64,000 bases of DNA, from assembly GCA_034430155.1 (NCBI GenBank), contig DAOUET010000048.1, positions 1-64,000 of the forward strand, in the 5' to 3' direction. Shown in pieces: positions 25,368-33,995 of the stretch. The translations under genes and the position numbers were made by a program. The stretch is from DAOUET01 sp034430155. Its GTDB lineage: Bacteria; Chloroflexota; Anaerolineae; Anaerolineales; UBA4823. Within the stretch, counting starts at the first letter, position 1. Every line of letters begins with the position of its first letter. The notes beneath the pieces were generated by a model. It was not told the DNA's origin, did no database searches, and worked only from the letters and a program-made list of their open reading frames with translations.

Positions 25368-26921
25368 TTAGCGACTGTGACCTAATGCGGTCCTGATCAA
25401 TTCCTGTTTTAAATCCCAGAGCTGCTTGGTAAGGGAGACATGATAGATATGCGGATTCATCAGACGCCTGACACCGGCATCCAGCCTCTCAACGTCAGAT
25501 CTTCTGCGGGCGCGCATTTCTTCGATGGTGGGGAGATCATAAACCAACCGGCCCTCAGCCAACACTTCCACCAGCAAAGGTTCTATTTCAGTAGCCTCAT
25601 CTTGGGATAAATATCTCATCTTAGTCGGCTCCGAAGGATGGTGCAAGATTATGACATCCATTTCATTGGGGTCCTCATCATCCAAACTCAGCAAATCTGC
25701 CGTGGCTTTACCTCTGCGATCGTAGATACGCCAGACGTGTTTATGGCCCGGGTTGGGAGTCTTGTCTGAGGATTCCGACACTTTTATAGCAGGCACCCAT
25801 TGGCCTCCATCCTGCACAGCGACGAGCTTATAAACGCCCCCAAGGGCAGGCTCTCCCCAGGAAACGATCAAACGAGTGCCAACACCATATACCAGACGGT
25901 TAATGAGCTGATCGGGATCGACCTCATAACGCCGGGACTCTTGCTCTATTTGAGTCAGGATCTGCCATATAGTAAGCTCATCCAGGTTGTTGGATAGCAC
26001 AATGGAAGCATCAGGGAAGCCAGCTTGGTCCAACATCTTAGCCGCCTGAATGCTGAGGTATGCCAAATCTCCTGAATCGAGCCGAATACCAACCGGATCA
26101 TATCCCTTACGTCGCAGCTCTTCAAACACCTTGATGGCATTCGGCACGCCGCTCTTAAGGGTATCGATCGTGTCAACTAATAGCAGACAATTATCTGGAT
26201 AAACATCTGCATAAGCACGAAAAGCATCTAACTCACTACCACCTAAAGCGATAAAGACCTGCACCATACTGTGGGCATGGGTGCCTTTGGGCGGATAGCC
26301 GAGAAAGTGGGAAACACCCACATTCGAGCTGTAATCTGCCCCGCCTATAAGGGCGGCGCGCGTGCCGGCATTGGCACCTTTATCCTGACCACGGCGCAGG
26401 CCAAATTCCAACAAGAGCTTCCCTCGGCCGCTGTCGTGAATGCGGGCTGCCTTTGTGGCAATCAGGGTTTGGTAATTCAAATGGTTAAGCAAAGACGTTT
26501 CCAGAATCTGTGCCATCGCCAAAGGTCCTTGTATCACAGTCAAAGGCTCATTGGGATGGACTACCCGGCCCTCAGGGATAGCACGCATGGTTATCCCCTG
26601 AAAATTGCCATTTGCCCTCAGCCAATCGAGAAAGTCATCCGAGAATACCTGCTTGCCGCTACGATCTTTCTGGCTCTTTAATGCCTCGATATCATCCTGA
26701 CGGCATTGAGCGGATTGGAGCCATGCCAGCAGCCATTCCAGACCCGCATTGACACAATAGCCAGCTTTATGCAGCCCGTAATCAGGGTAATCACGGAAAA
26801 AATGATCAAACTGCACTGTTTTCTCGTGTAAACCCACCCGGAAATAGAGCTGCGCCATAGTGAGTTGATACTCATCGGTGAATAAAAAACCTTCGGTAAT
26901 TTTCCAGTCACTCTTTTGCAT
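25368..26921 (-). CDS. pncB: Nicotinate phosphoribosyltransferase
   Basis: Joins nicotinate to PRPP to form nicotinate mononucleotide in the Preiss-Handler route to NAD. At 517 residues it matches the longer, eukaryote-like class. Visible features are FTDEYQLTMAQLYF at the N-terminus, FGLRRGQDKGANAGTRAAL in the centre, GTHAHSMVQ with the active-site His, and IRLDSGDLAYLS for phosphate binding. GAGAAGG lies upstream of the ATG. It stands between LiaF-like genes on the same strand without an obvious functional link. Confidence 0.93.
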   Translation of the reverse strand: MQKSDWKITEGFLFTDEYQLTMAQLYFRVGLHEKTVQFDHFFRDYPDYGLHKAGYCVNAGLEWLLAWLQSAQCRQDDIEALKSQKDRSGKQVFSDDFLDWLRANGNFQGITMRAIPEGRVVHPNEPLTVIQGPLAMAQILETSLLNHLNYQTLIATKAARIHDSGRGKLLLEFGLRRGQDKGANAGTRAALIGGADYSSNVGVSHFLGYPPKGTHAHSMVQVFIALGGSELDAFRAYADVYPDNCLLLVDTIDTLKSGVPNAIKVFEELRRKGYDPVGIRLDSGDLAYLSIQAAKMLDQAGFPDASIVLSNNLDELTIWQILTQIEQESRRYEVDPDQLINRLVYGVGTRLIVSWGEPALGGVYKLVAVQDGGQWVPAIKVSESSDKTPNPGHKHVWRIYDRRGKATADLLSLDDEDPNEMDVIILHHPSEPTKMRYLSQDEATEIEPLLVEVLAEGRLVYDLPTIEEMRARRRSDVERLDAGVRRLMNPHIYHVSLTKQLWDLKQELIRTALGHSR

Positions 26922-26993
26922 AAATCCTTCTCATCAACAAATACAGAAGCGCTAGAGGCCCGAAGCAGTGGATATCAAAGCATCAAGGCCTGA

Positions 26994-27800
26994 TCAGCGG
27001 ATGTCGACTGAGCCGATCCCAGTTTCTACAAGCATTTCGATCTTATTGGATGCGGTATCATAATCCGCCGATCGATATTCGCCGCCGACACGAGGAAAGC
27101 GATTCTTATCAATGGTTGTCCCTGACAAGCCGCTCTTTACCCGAATATGAGCCGCCACGCCAGGGGGGATGCGGATCTTCAGAGCAGCCAAGCCCGATTC
27201 GATTTCAGCCCGGGTATGACCAGCTTTGGCAGGCACGGTCAGAGTAGTTGAGCTGGCGCCAGTTTGCAGTTTCAGATTGGTGACCTGCAACTCGGAGAGG
27301 TCTAAGCGCGTATCATTAGCCCCGACACTTATGTTAAGAGCGACTGGGATGTTGCGGTTCAACCCAACCGTCCAATCATATTGACCCGGGCTCCACGTCC
27401 AGGGAAAAACCATGAAATGATCCTTCGGACCACGCATATCAACTTCGAGGGTATCGCCATCATGTTTAGTTTTGAAATCTAACCCAGCGCCAAAAGTACC
27501 TTGCATTAAGGTGCCTGATCCAGCACCGGCAGCAAGCCTAAATCGTCCGGCCCCGTGTTTGAGGCGAATCTGAGCTCGTGAGGCGCCTTCCAAGGGTATC
27601 TCGACTTCTTCGCTAGCGACCGAGCGCCTTGTGAACAGGGTACCCCACAAGATCCACAAGCCAAGCAATATGATGATCGTCGGCCAGATCAAGTTCCAGA
27701 TATTCACCCCCAAAGCGTTCAACAGACCGAGATTCTCCAGCAATAGAAAAACACCTACCAGCAACAGCACTGACCCCCAGAATAAGTCGCCTCTCCTCAT
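26994..27800 (-). CDS. LiaF-like membrane protein (short form)
   Basis: 268 residues. Two hydrophobic hairpins at the N-terminus (LLLVGVFLLLENLGLL and IIILLGLWILWGTLF) are followed by a beta-rich LiaF/DUF2154-type domain with AGRFRLAAGAG, VGANDTRLDLSELQV and TGASSTTLTVPAKAG. The C-terminal layout parallels the 359-residue protein at 23426-24505. AGGAG lies upstream of the ATG. It is the first of the three LiaF/DUF5668-type genes in transcription order, separated from the others by pncB. Confidence 0.75.
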   Translation of the reverse strand: MRRGDLFWGSVLLLVGVFLLLENLGLLNALGVNIWNLIWPTIIILLGLWILWGTLFTRRSVASEEVEIPLEGASRAQIRLKHGAGRFRLAAGAGSGTLMQGTFGAGLDFKTKHDGDTLEVDMRGPKDHFMVFPWTWSPGQYDWTVGLNRNIPVALNISVGANDTRLDLSELQVTNLKLQTGASSTTLTVPAKAGHTRAEIESGLAALKIRIPPGVAAHIRVKSGLSGTTIDKNRFPRVGGEYRSADYDTASNKIEMLVETGIGSVDIR

Positions 27801-27848
27801 TTTTCCTACTCCTCTTTTGTGATATCGATTTTGATTTCTTCTTCATGA

Positions 27849-27942
27849 TAGGACTTACGCAGTTGGTGGGAGGATGGGGGTGTTTGGGCGGGCGTTGCCC
27901 GCCCAAACACCCCCGATTTTCCCCTGAACTGCGTAACTACTA
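27849..27942. repeat. MITE-like hairpin element, copy 2
   Basis: A 94-bp copy of the element at 2327-2419. It has the same 16-nt imperfect terminal inverted repeats and the same perfect central 18-bp stem. The only difference is one extra T (GATTTTCCCC against GATTTCCCC). It lies 48 bp upstream of the LiaF-like gene. The near-identity points to recent spread or ongoing homogenisation. Confidence 0.75.
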
Positions 27943-28172
27943 CATGATTTCAACTTTATCACGACAGATTATAACCTGTGACTGATCCATTTCTCAATTT
28001 CAACTCCCCATAAGATTAGCGTGCTGGCAAGCAGGGTAATCGCTAATTCCTTGAAAAACTTCTAGCGTATACTTCATATTCAGAGTATGCTTAAACGGTG
28101 CTCACCCTTTGGAAAATCCGGTAAAATATTCGACTATCATCAATCCCAGGGATTTACCTGCACCCCCACCGA

Positions 28173-28334
28173 ATGACCATAGAATATTTAAAAATTATCA
28201 TCGAACACAATGGCAAAGGTATCGAATTGGATAGCGAATGGGATACCGTAGTTGAAAAAAACCAAATTCGAAGTAATATTGAACAAGACAATATCCTAAA
28301 GAATAAGTCCAGACATGACCACATCACTTTTTAG
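28173..28334 (+). CDS. Possible small hypothetical protein (53 aa)
   Basis: ATG at 28173 opens a 53-codon frame ending TAG at 28334. The product begins MTIEYLKIIIEHNGKG and is rich in charged residues, ending KSRHDHITF. No transmembrane segment or known domain is visible, and there is no clear Shine-Dalgarno sequence. It sits 35 nt before the ParB-like/USP gene on the same strand, so it might be cotranscribed. It may equally be a chance frame. Confidence 0.3.
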   Translation: MTIEYLKIIIEHNGKGIELDSEWDTVVEKNQIRSNIEQDNILKNKSRHDHITF

Positions 28335-28369
28335 ATCTTACAACATCGAGCCCATGCTTCAACCGCTCA

Positions 28370-30148
28370 ATGATTGAAAGGCTTAGTTTAACCGTGACGA
28401 TCCCAAACCCGAATCTCGCTTTTTCAGCAGCACAAGACTTCCAACGCGCCCGGAGAAAAGCTGCATTGAAAGAAATCATGGCGCGCCTGACTGGAAAATC
28501 GATCGGTCTGCTTTCTTACGAGGATGTCCGCAAGAAACTCAGAGCTCATCCAAGTGGAACCAGAGTTCTACAAGACATTCCCTTGGATGCGATTGCCGGC
28601 AGTGTTGGCCGTTATAACGATTTCACCCGCGATTTCCTGCCATTGAAGGATATGAACCAGGATCGTTGGGTAAGGATAAAAAGCGCTATCAGCGATTTGA
28701 GAGGTGTTCCCCCGATTGAGGTCTATCAAATCGGCGAGGTATATTTCGTGATGGACGGCAATCATCGCGTTTCCGTGGCGCGACAGATGGGGGTGCCCCA
28801 AATTCAGGCATATGTGACCGAACTGAAAACCAGAGTGCCGCTCAGCCCAGAGGTTAAACCAGAAGAATTGATCATCAAAGCCAGGTATGCGGAATTTTTA
28901 GAGCACACTCGTTTAGATGAACTTCGTCCAGGGGCGGACCTGAGCGTCACTCTCCCTGGGAAGTACAGGGTGCTCGAAGAGCATATTCGAACTCATCGTT
29001 ACTTCATGGGGAATGAACAGAAAAGAGAAATCCCTTATGAACAAGCCGTCAGCCACTGGTATGACAATGTGTATATGCCTGTAGTCGAGGTCATCAGGGA
29101 ACGTGGGCTATTGAAGGATTTTCCAGAGCGGACAGAAACCGATTTATATTTGTGGATCATGGAACACCGCGCTGCTCTTGAAGAAGAAATCGGATGGGAA
29201 GTCAAAACCTCAATGGCAGCCAGTGATTTATTAGAACAATATGGTAGTAATCACGAGAATCTGGTCACCCGGTTGGGGGGAAAGATCCTGGAGGCGATCG
29301 TACCAGATGAGTTAGAACCCGGCCCTCCACCAGGCGAATGGCGCCGGATAAAACAAACCGAAGAAACTTCAATTGAAATCGATGGCCAATTATTCAAGGA
29401 CCTGCTGGTGCCAGTCAGCGGGGAAAAGCACAGCTGGCGAGCTTTAGATCAGGCATTAATCATTGCCCAACGTGAAAAAGCCCGTCTCTTGGGATTGCAC
29501 GTGGTAAGCTCTAAAGATGATCTGGACGCGACTTATTTGGAGGCCATCCAGGAGCAATTCGAACTGCGCTGCCAGCAAGCCGGTGTTCCCGGCAAGCTAT
29601 CCGTTGCAGCCGGCGCTGTTTCAAACCAGATCTGCCAGCGATCAAGATTTTCTGACCTAATCGTGGTCAGTTTGGATTATCCACCAGCAGCTCAACCGCT
29701 TTCCAGGCTGAGTTCAGGCTTTGGAAGCATCATCCGGCGTTGCCCGCGACCAATTATGGCTGTTCCAGGAGAGCCCACTTCTCTCAACAGAGCATTGCTG
29801 GCATTCGACGGCAGCCCCAAGGCAGAAGAAGCCCTCTACCTGGCCACCTATCTGGCGGGAAAGTGGCGCATATCTTTGTCAGTGATAACCGTCTTGGATA
29901 ACGGTAAAGTGACTCATAAGACCCTAAAGCGAGCTCAGAAATACATTGAAGCACACGGAGTGCCTGCGAAATACCTAAAAAGCAAAGGTATTGTGGCGGA
30001 AGAGATAATGAAAGCTGCAGAAGCCCAGCAGATTGACTTGCTTATCATGGGGGGTTATGGAGCGGCTCCGGTCATGGAAGTTGTGCTGGGTAGTTCCGTA
30101 GACCAGGTACTGCGAGAATCACGCCGGCCGATATTGATTTGTCGCTAA
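28370..30148 (+). CDS. ParB-like N-terminal domain, conserved WYD module and two universal stress domains
   Basis: 592 residues in at least four parts. Residues about 65-150 resemble a ParB/sulfiredoxin-like core, with SVGRYNDFTRDFLP and FVMDGNHRVSVARQMG (127-142). Residues about 170-292 form a module with LPGKYRVLEEHI, HWYDNVYMPVV (229-239) and TETDLYLWIMEH (255-266), which I cannot name. Residues about 343-467 are a first universal stress (UspA-like) domain. Residues 472-592 are a second, with a full ATP-binding motif GGYG-9x-GS (561-575). No membrane segment is seen. A homologue lacking the stress domains is convergent at 30170-31501. Function is unknown. Confidence 0.8.
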   Translation: MIERLSLTVTIPNPNLAFSAAQDFQRARRKAALKEIMARLTGKSIGLLSYEDVRKKLRAHPSGTRVLQDIPLDAIAGSVGRYNDFTRDFLPLKDMNQDRWVRIKSAISDLRGVPPIEVYQIGEVYFVMDGNHRVSVARQMGVPQIQAYVTELKTRVPLSPEVKPEELIIKARYAEFLEHTRLDELRPGADLSVTLPGKYRVLEEHIRTHRYFMGNEQKREIPYEQAVSHWYDNVYMPVVEVIRERGLLKDFPERTETDLYLWIMEHRAALEEEIGWEVKTSMAASDLLEQYGSNHENLVTRLGGKILEAIVPDELEPGPPPGEWRRIKQTEETSIEIDGQLFKDLLVPVSGEKHSWRALDQALIIAQREKARLLGLHVVSSKDDLDATYLEAIQEQFELRCQQAGVPGKLSVAAGAVSNQICQRSRFSDLIVVSLDYPPAAQPLSRLSSGFGSIIRRCPRPIMAVPGEPTSLNRALLAFDGSPKAEEALYLATYLAGKWRISLSVITVLDNGKVTHKTLKRAQKYIEAHGVPAKYLKSKGIVAEEIMKAAEAQQIDLLIMGGYGAAPVMEVVLGSSVDQVLRESRRPILICR

Positions 30149-30169
30149 CCCGATTTAAGAGATCTCCCT

Positions 30170-31501
30170 TTATTCCTTCTTTTTGCCCTTCTTTTTCAAG
30201 ACTTCTACCGCCTTTTTCACCGGATCCGGTGAAAAATCCTGCTTAAAGTGCTCGGCAGCCTGCTCAATGGGCACCTGAGCTCCAAAGATTTCTCGCAGTT
30301 CCTCCAGGTGTTCAATAATCCATAGATACAGGTCGCTCTCCGTCCTACCTGGAAATTCCTCGATTATGTCTTGGTCCCGAATGAGCCTTACCAGAGGAGA
30401 GTAAACATGGTCATACCAAGATGTAACTGCCTCCTGGTAGGGGACTTCAGTCTGCCTTTGTTCACCCAAGTACCAGCGATGGACGCTGATGTGCTCAAGG
30501 AGACGTTGGTAGAAACCCGGCATGGTCAGCTCAACATGCGCTTCTGGGCGGAGATCAATAAGACCGGTGCGTTTAAGGAAGTCGGTTTTTTCCTGCTCGA
30601 GGATCAGATAATCAACCCAAACAGCACGTTTTAACAGGTTGATCAATTTAGCTACTGGCCATTCCGCAAAATCTTCGATGAAATTCTTGGCAGCGTCATT
30701 AAAAGTGAAGTCTTCTTTATAGGCCTCCCTTAGGTACCACAAGTATTCGATTATCCACAAATACAGGTCAGCGCAGGTTCTATTTGGAAATTGCTCAGGA
30801 AGACCTTGTTGCTTGATCTGTTGGACAACAGGTATATACACATTGTCGTACCACGAGGCAACCGCCTCTTCATATGGAACTTCAGCCCGGCGCTGTTCTC
30901 CAAGATACCAGCGGTGTACGTTGATGTGTTCAAGAAGCCTGTCATATTCACCTGGCAGGGTGAGCTCAATTTGTGCTGAAGGGCGGATTTTTGGCAGGTT
31001 TGTCATTTCGATGAAGATAGCGTATTCGCGCTTTAAATCGAGATCGCCGATTTGGGTATCAACCGTCAGCGGCACCAGAATATCGATTTCGGTTACATGG
31101 GCATCCACAAATTCTTGGCCGCGCTCACGCGCTACCGAAACACGGTGGTTACCGTCTTTAACAAAATAAACTTCCCCCATCTTATACAGCTCCACCGGCG
31201 GCAGAATAATATCCCGATGATGGGCTTTGTCGATGCTCACCCAGCGATCCTTGGTGTGTAGCTGGCGGGGAAGAAAAGCGCGGTCGAAATCGCGATAGCG
31301 CCCCAAGCTCCCAACAATCTGGTCAATTCGCACTTGCCTCAATCCGAGATCATGCTGCCCTCGCAAAGGCAATCGATCCCGTACCTCATTAAAAGGCAAC
31401 AATTCATTGTTTTTACCCGTCATCCAGGCCACAACTGTGCGCCAAATCGCTTTAAAGATAGCGCGTTCATAGTCCTGATTTGCTAAATTATCATTTGTCA
31501 T
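30170..31501 (-). CDS. ParB-like N-terminal domain with two WYD modules
   Basis: 443 residues, homologous to the first 290 of the convergent USP fusion. The N-terminal core has GSLGRYRDFDRAFLP and YFVKDGNHRVSVARERG. The module of about 120 residues then occurs twice: SWYDNVYIPVV and DLYLWIIEY (217-253), then SWYDHVYSPLV and DLYLWIIEHL (361-399). HRWYLGEQR occurs in both copies. The tail is Lys-rich (KKKGKKKE). There are no universal stress domains, signal peptide or membrane helices. ParB-like folds can act as DNA-binding, nuclease or CTPase domains; which applies is not visible. Confidence 0.78.
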   Translation of the reverse strand: MTNDNLANQDYERAIFKAIWRTVVAWMTGKNNELLPFNEVRDRLPLRGQHDLGLRQVRIDQIVGSLGRYRDFDRAFLPRQLHTKDRWVSIDKAHHRDIILPPVELYKMGEVYFVKDGNHRVSVARERGQEFVDAHVTEIDILVPLTVDTQIGDLDLKREYAIFIEMTNLPKIRPSAQIELTLPGEYDRLLEHINVHRWYLGEQRRAEVPYEEAVASWYDNVYIPVVQQIKQQGLPEQFPNRTCADLYLWIIEYLWYLREAYKEDFTFNDAAKNFIEDFAEWPVAKLINLLKRAVWVDYLILEQEKTDFLKRTGLIDLRPEAHVELTMPGFYQRLLEHISVHRWYLGEQRQTEVPYQEAVTSWYDHVYSPLVRLIRDQDIIEEFPGRTESDLYLWIIEHLEELREIFGAQVPIEQAAEHFKQDFSPDPVKKAVEVLKKKGKKKE

Positions 31502-31540
31502 ACCAATGTAATCCTAACCCTTCGATCCTGAAGAGGTTTT

Positions 31541-32293
31541 TTATTTTAAGATGAAATCCTTTTTCTTCCCTTTCCCTTCAATTGAACCGGTCTTGAAGAG
31601 CCATTCCTGCTCCGATCTTTTACCCCGATTTAACATACCAAGTGGCGCCCATTCGCCTGAGGAAGGAAAGACACTCGTTTCCGCATATCCATAGGAATTG
31701 ATCACGGTCGTGGTTTGAAATCGTGTTTTGGTTTCAGTATCCGGTCTATACACGTGAATGTGACCGTGAAAGTGGTAGGAGGGTTTGAAGACCTTGAGCA
31801 ACCATAAGAAGGCATCGATGCCCTGATGGGGCAAATCGGTTTTATCATGGATTCCTTTTGGGGGTGCATGGCTGATAAAAATGTCCAGGTAACGCCCATA
31901 GACCGCTCGATTAATCAGCAGTTGAGGCACCAGGGTCAGGACGTTGAGCCACATATCCGCTTGGGAATATTGAAACGGTCCTTGGCTATAACGCAAACTG
32001 CCCTCGACTCCTGCCAGCAGCAGTCCCCGGTGTGAGACCACCTTGCGGTGTAAATCAACAGCTCCTCTCGGGCTGGTGCGGGGACCAGTCACGGTATGCT
32101 CCACCACGCTGGCGTGATTTCCGCGCACAAAGTAGAGAGGGACATTAAGGGTACTGATAATATATTCAAGATAATAATAAGGCAAATCTCCACAGCCGAT
32201 CACCAGATCAACATCGTTAAAGCGCGCATGAATCTGCGGGCTATAAATGAAATTTAGGAGGGTATCACTGAGCGATAGAACTTTAATGGACAT
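31541..32293 (-). CDS. Calcineurin-like metallophosphoesterase
   Basis: 250 residues. The family blocks are in order: LSLSDTLLN (6-14), GCGDLPYYYLEYI (33-45), RGNHAS near 59, SHAPPKGIHD in the middle, and HFHGHIHVY with the metal-binding His. The first block normally reads DxH; here the His position is Leu (SDTL), so one ligand of the first metal seems to be missing or replaced. The substrate is unknown. It lies 39 nt upstream of the two-module ParB-like gene on the same strand and could be cotranscribed with it. Confidence 0.85.
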   Translation of the reverse strand: MSIKVLSLSDTLLNFIYSPQIHARFNDVDLVIGCGDLPYYYLEYIISTLNVPLYFVRGNHASVVEHTVTGPRTSPRGAVDLHRKVVSHRGLLLAGVEGSLRYSQGPFQYSQADMWLNVLTLVPQLLINRAVYGRYLDIFISHAPPKGIHDKTDLPHQGIDAFLWLLKVFKPSYHFHGHIHVYRPDTETKTRFQTTTVINSYGYAETSVFPSSGEWAPLGMLNRGKRSEQEWLFKTGSIEGKGKKKDFILK

Positions 32294-32717
32294 AAGATAT
32301 AACTTCGCAATCGTCGGTTAACACAGATAATACGGAACCAGCTTATACCCTCTTTGACTTTACCTGTCAACAACTACAGGGCCCACGACATGAGACCTGG
32401 TTACAATTAGATGGATTTGGGTGCATGGGTGTGTTCTTAGTTCCCGCTAGAACCTCCAGAGGTGACCTTGATCACAGGATTTCAAAAAGTCCAGATATCC
32501 CATATCTTCTCTCAAAAGGCCTTTTTGACAAGCCTAATTGGCTAAATTTTCACCGCAGACCGCTATTGATGCTGGTCAAGGTGGGGGCGCTACCTTGAAA
32601 CAAGACATGATTTCGCCAGTTTCTTCACTTTCACGACTCGCTGTTGATAGAACCAAGCAACGCTATCTCAGGCAGCTACCAGGCAGAATCTATCATCCCC
32701 CAGGGTGTCACCTTCCC
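32294..32717. other. Intergenic stretch, no gene supported
   Basis: This 424-nt gap lies upstream of the metallophosphoesterase. It contains TTGAC-7 nt-GTCAA, an operator-like inverted repeat near 32350, and AAAAGGCCTTTTT near 32514. A plus-strand frame beginning at 32538 is mostly antisense to the small gene at 32718-32924 and has no family features. Nothing else is recognised. Confidence 0.35.
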
Positions 32718-32924
32718 TTATCGCCGTACTTCTCCCTCAATTTCCATATGCAAACTTTCCTGCGGAGGCGAATCCCCGTAATCGGTCAAATCCTCAAGCG
32801 CCAATCTCAGGTGCAGCGGATGGTGACCGGGGAAGCGCTCGATATGAGCTGTAATCACCTCGTCGGCTAAAATGCCAAAGTTCTTTAGCAACTTGCGGAT
32901 ATCATTTCGAATGGTATCATCCAT
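32718..32924 (-). CDS. Small hypothetical protein (68 aa)
   Basis: A 68-residue acidic protein beginning MDDTIRNDIRKLLKNFGILA. The N-terminal half looks helical, and HPLHLRLALEDLTDY follows. GGAGGA lies 7 nt before the ATG, a near-ideal ribosome site, which supports a real gene despite its size. No known domain, membrane segment or signal peptide is evident. It is divergent from the sulfotransferase gene, with start codons only 36 nt apart, so the two share an upstream region. Confidence 0.7.
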   Translation of the reverse strand: MDDTIRNDIRKLLKNFGILADEVITAHIERFPGHHPLHLRLALEDLTDYGDSPPQESLHMEIEGEVRR

Positions 32925-32960
32925 GATCGAATCCTCCGGACGAAATCAGATGGTTAAAAG

Positions 32961-33953
32961 ATGATGAACTATTTTCAAGATCAAAAACTTATTGACAAAG
33001 ATAGCTCTTTATTGCCCCTATTGGAAGATGTCGATTTTGAACCCATTTTTATTCTGGGAGATCATCGATCAGGGACAACTATATTGTATCAACTACTCAC
33101 CTCTACCCAGTTCTTTAACTACACCAGTTTTTACAATATCACGAGATACGAGCAGATGCTCTATAATCGCGTCATTGGGGCGACCGAGGATGCTAAAGAA
33201 GAATTAGGACAATTGCTGATATCGTTAGGCGTGGAGGACCGTACTTTCGATAGGATAAAAGTCTATCCAGATCTTCCCGAAGAGTATGGATACATCCTGT
33301 GGCGGAACGCTCCATTCTGGTATCTTCCCCGCCTCAATAGAAGGAATTTGCCTAATCTTATCAACCTCAGCAAGAAAGTCCAGTTTACCCAGAGTCCAGC
33401 AAGACCCATGTTGCTTAAAGGTCCCTGGGATTTTCCTAACTTCAGGTTTGCCAAAGGCGCGATACCATCCGCTCGCTTTATTTTCATCCACCGGCAACCC
33501 CTGCGGGTCATTAATTCCAAACTCAAAGGCATGCGATCCGCCCTTGCCAAAAAGAACCCTTACACTGCGCTTCTGGCCCCCGGCTATGCGCGGCTATTTC
33601 GAAGACCTTTACAACTCTTTCTGGCCAGAATCTTGTTTTCCTCCCGTTTCGGTATCGGTCTACATTTGCTCACTCAACATAGCCTGCAGGCAATCAAATA
33701 TTTCCTTGAGTACATCGGCTCTCTTTCCTATGAAGAACATATTTCCATAAGGTATGAAGATTTATGCCATGACCCGGAGATGACCATCAACAGGATACTT
33801 AAACACTTCGGATTACATGTAAAAAAGAATTTAGCTTACGACGCGTTGATCAGACCGCGCTCCCCCAACTTTTTGCCAGAAATTAAACAAAATTACAAAC
33901 AGATACAAAAGCGGCTGGAACCCGTGCTCTCTCGTTACGGCTACAGCATGTAA
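32961..33953 (+). CDS. Sulfotransferase-family protein
   Basis: 330 residues with the two PAPS-binding elements of sulfotransferases. The 5'-phosphosulfate loop is FILGDHRSGTT (30-40) and the 3'-phosphate motif is FIHRQPLRVINSK near 173-185. The C-terminus has IRYEDLCHDPEMTINRILKHFG, typical of the family. It would transfer sulfate from PAPS to a hydroxyl or amine of an unknown acceptor, such as a glycan or lipid. Two adjacent ATG codons (32961 and 32964) could serve as start. A bidirectional terminator follows the stop. Confidence 0.85.
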   Translation: MMNYFQDQKLIDKDSSLLPLLEDVDFEPIFILGDHRSGTTILYQLLTSTQFFNYTSFYNITRYEQMLYNRVIGATEDAKEELGQLLISLGVEDRTFDRIKVYPDLPEEYGYILWRNAPFWYLPRLNRRNLPNLINLSKKVQFTQSPARPMLLKGPWDFPNFRFAKGAIPSARFIFIHRQPLRVINSKLKGMRSALAKKNPYTALLAPGYARLFRRPLQLFLARILFSSRFGIGLHLLTQHSLQAIKYFLEYIGSLSYEEHISIRYEDLCHDPEMTINRILKHFGLHVKKNLAYDALIRPRSPNFLPEIKQNYKQIQKRLEPVLSRYGYSM

Positions 33954-33995
33954 GGTCGCCTTTACCCCAAGTTCCATAAGGATCAAGCCCAGTCG

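Noticed and set aside
26271..26681. A 136-codon plus-strand frame
   Set aside because: Fully antisense to the nicotinate phosphoribosyltransferase gene, with no domain features.
32538..32870. A 110-codon plus-strand frame
   Set aside because: Mostly antisense to the small gene at 32718-32924, which has the better ribosome site and protein-like composition.
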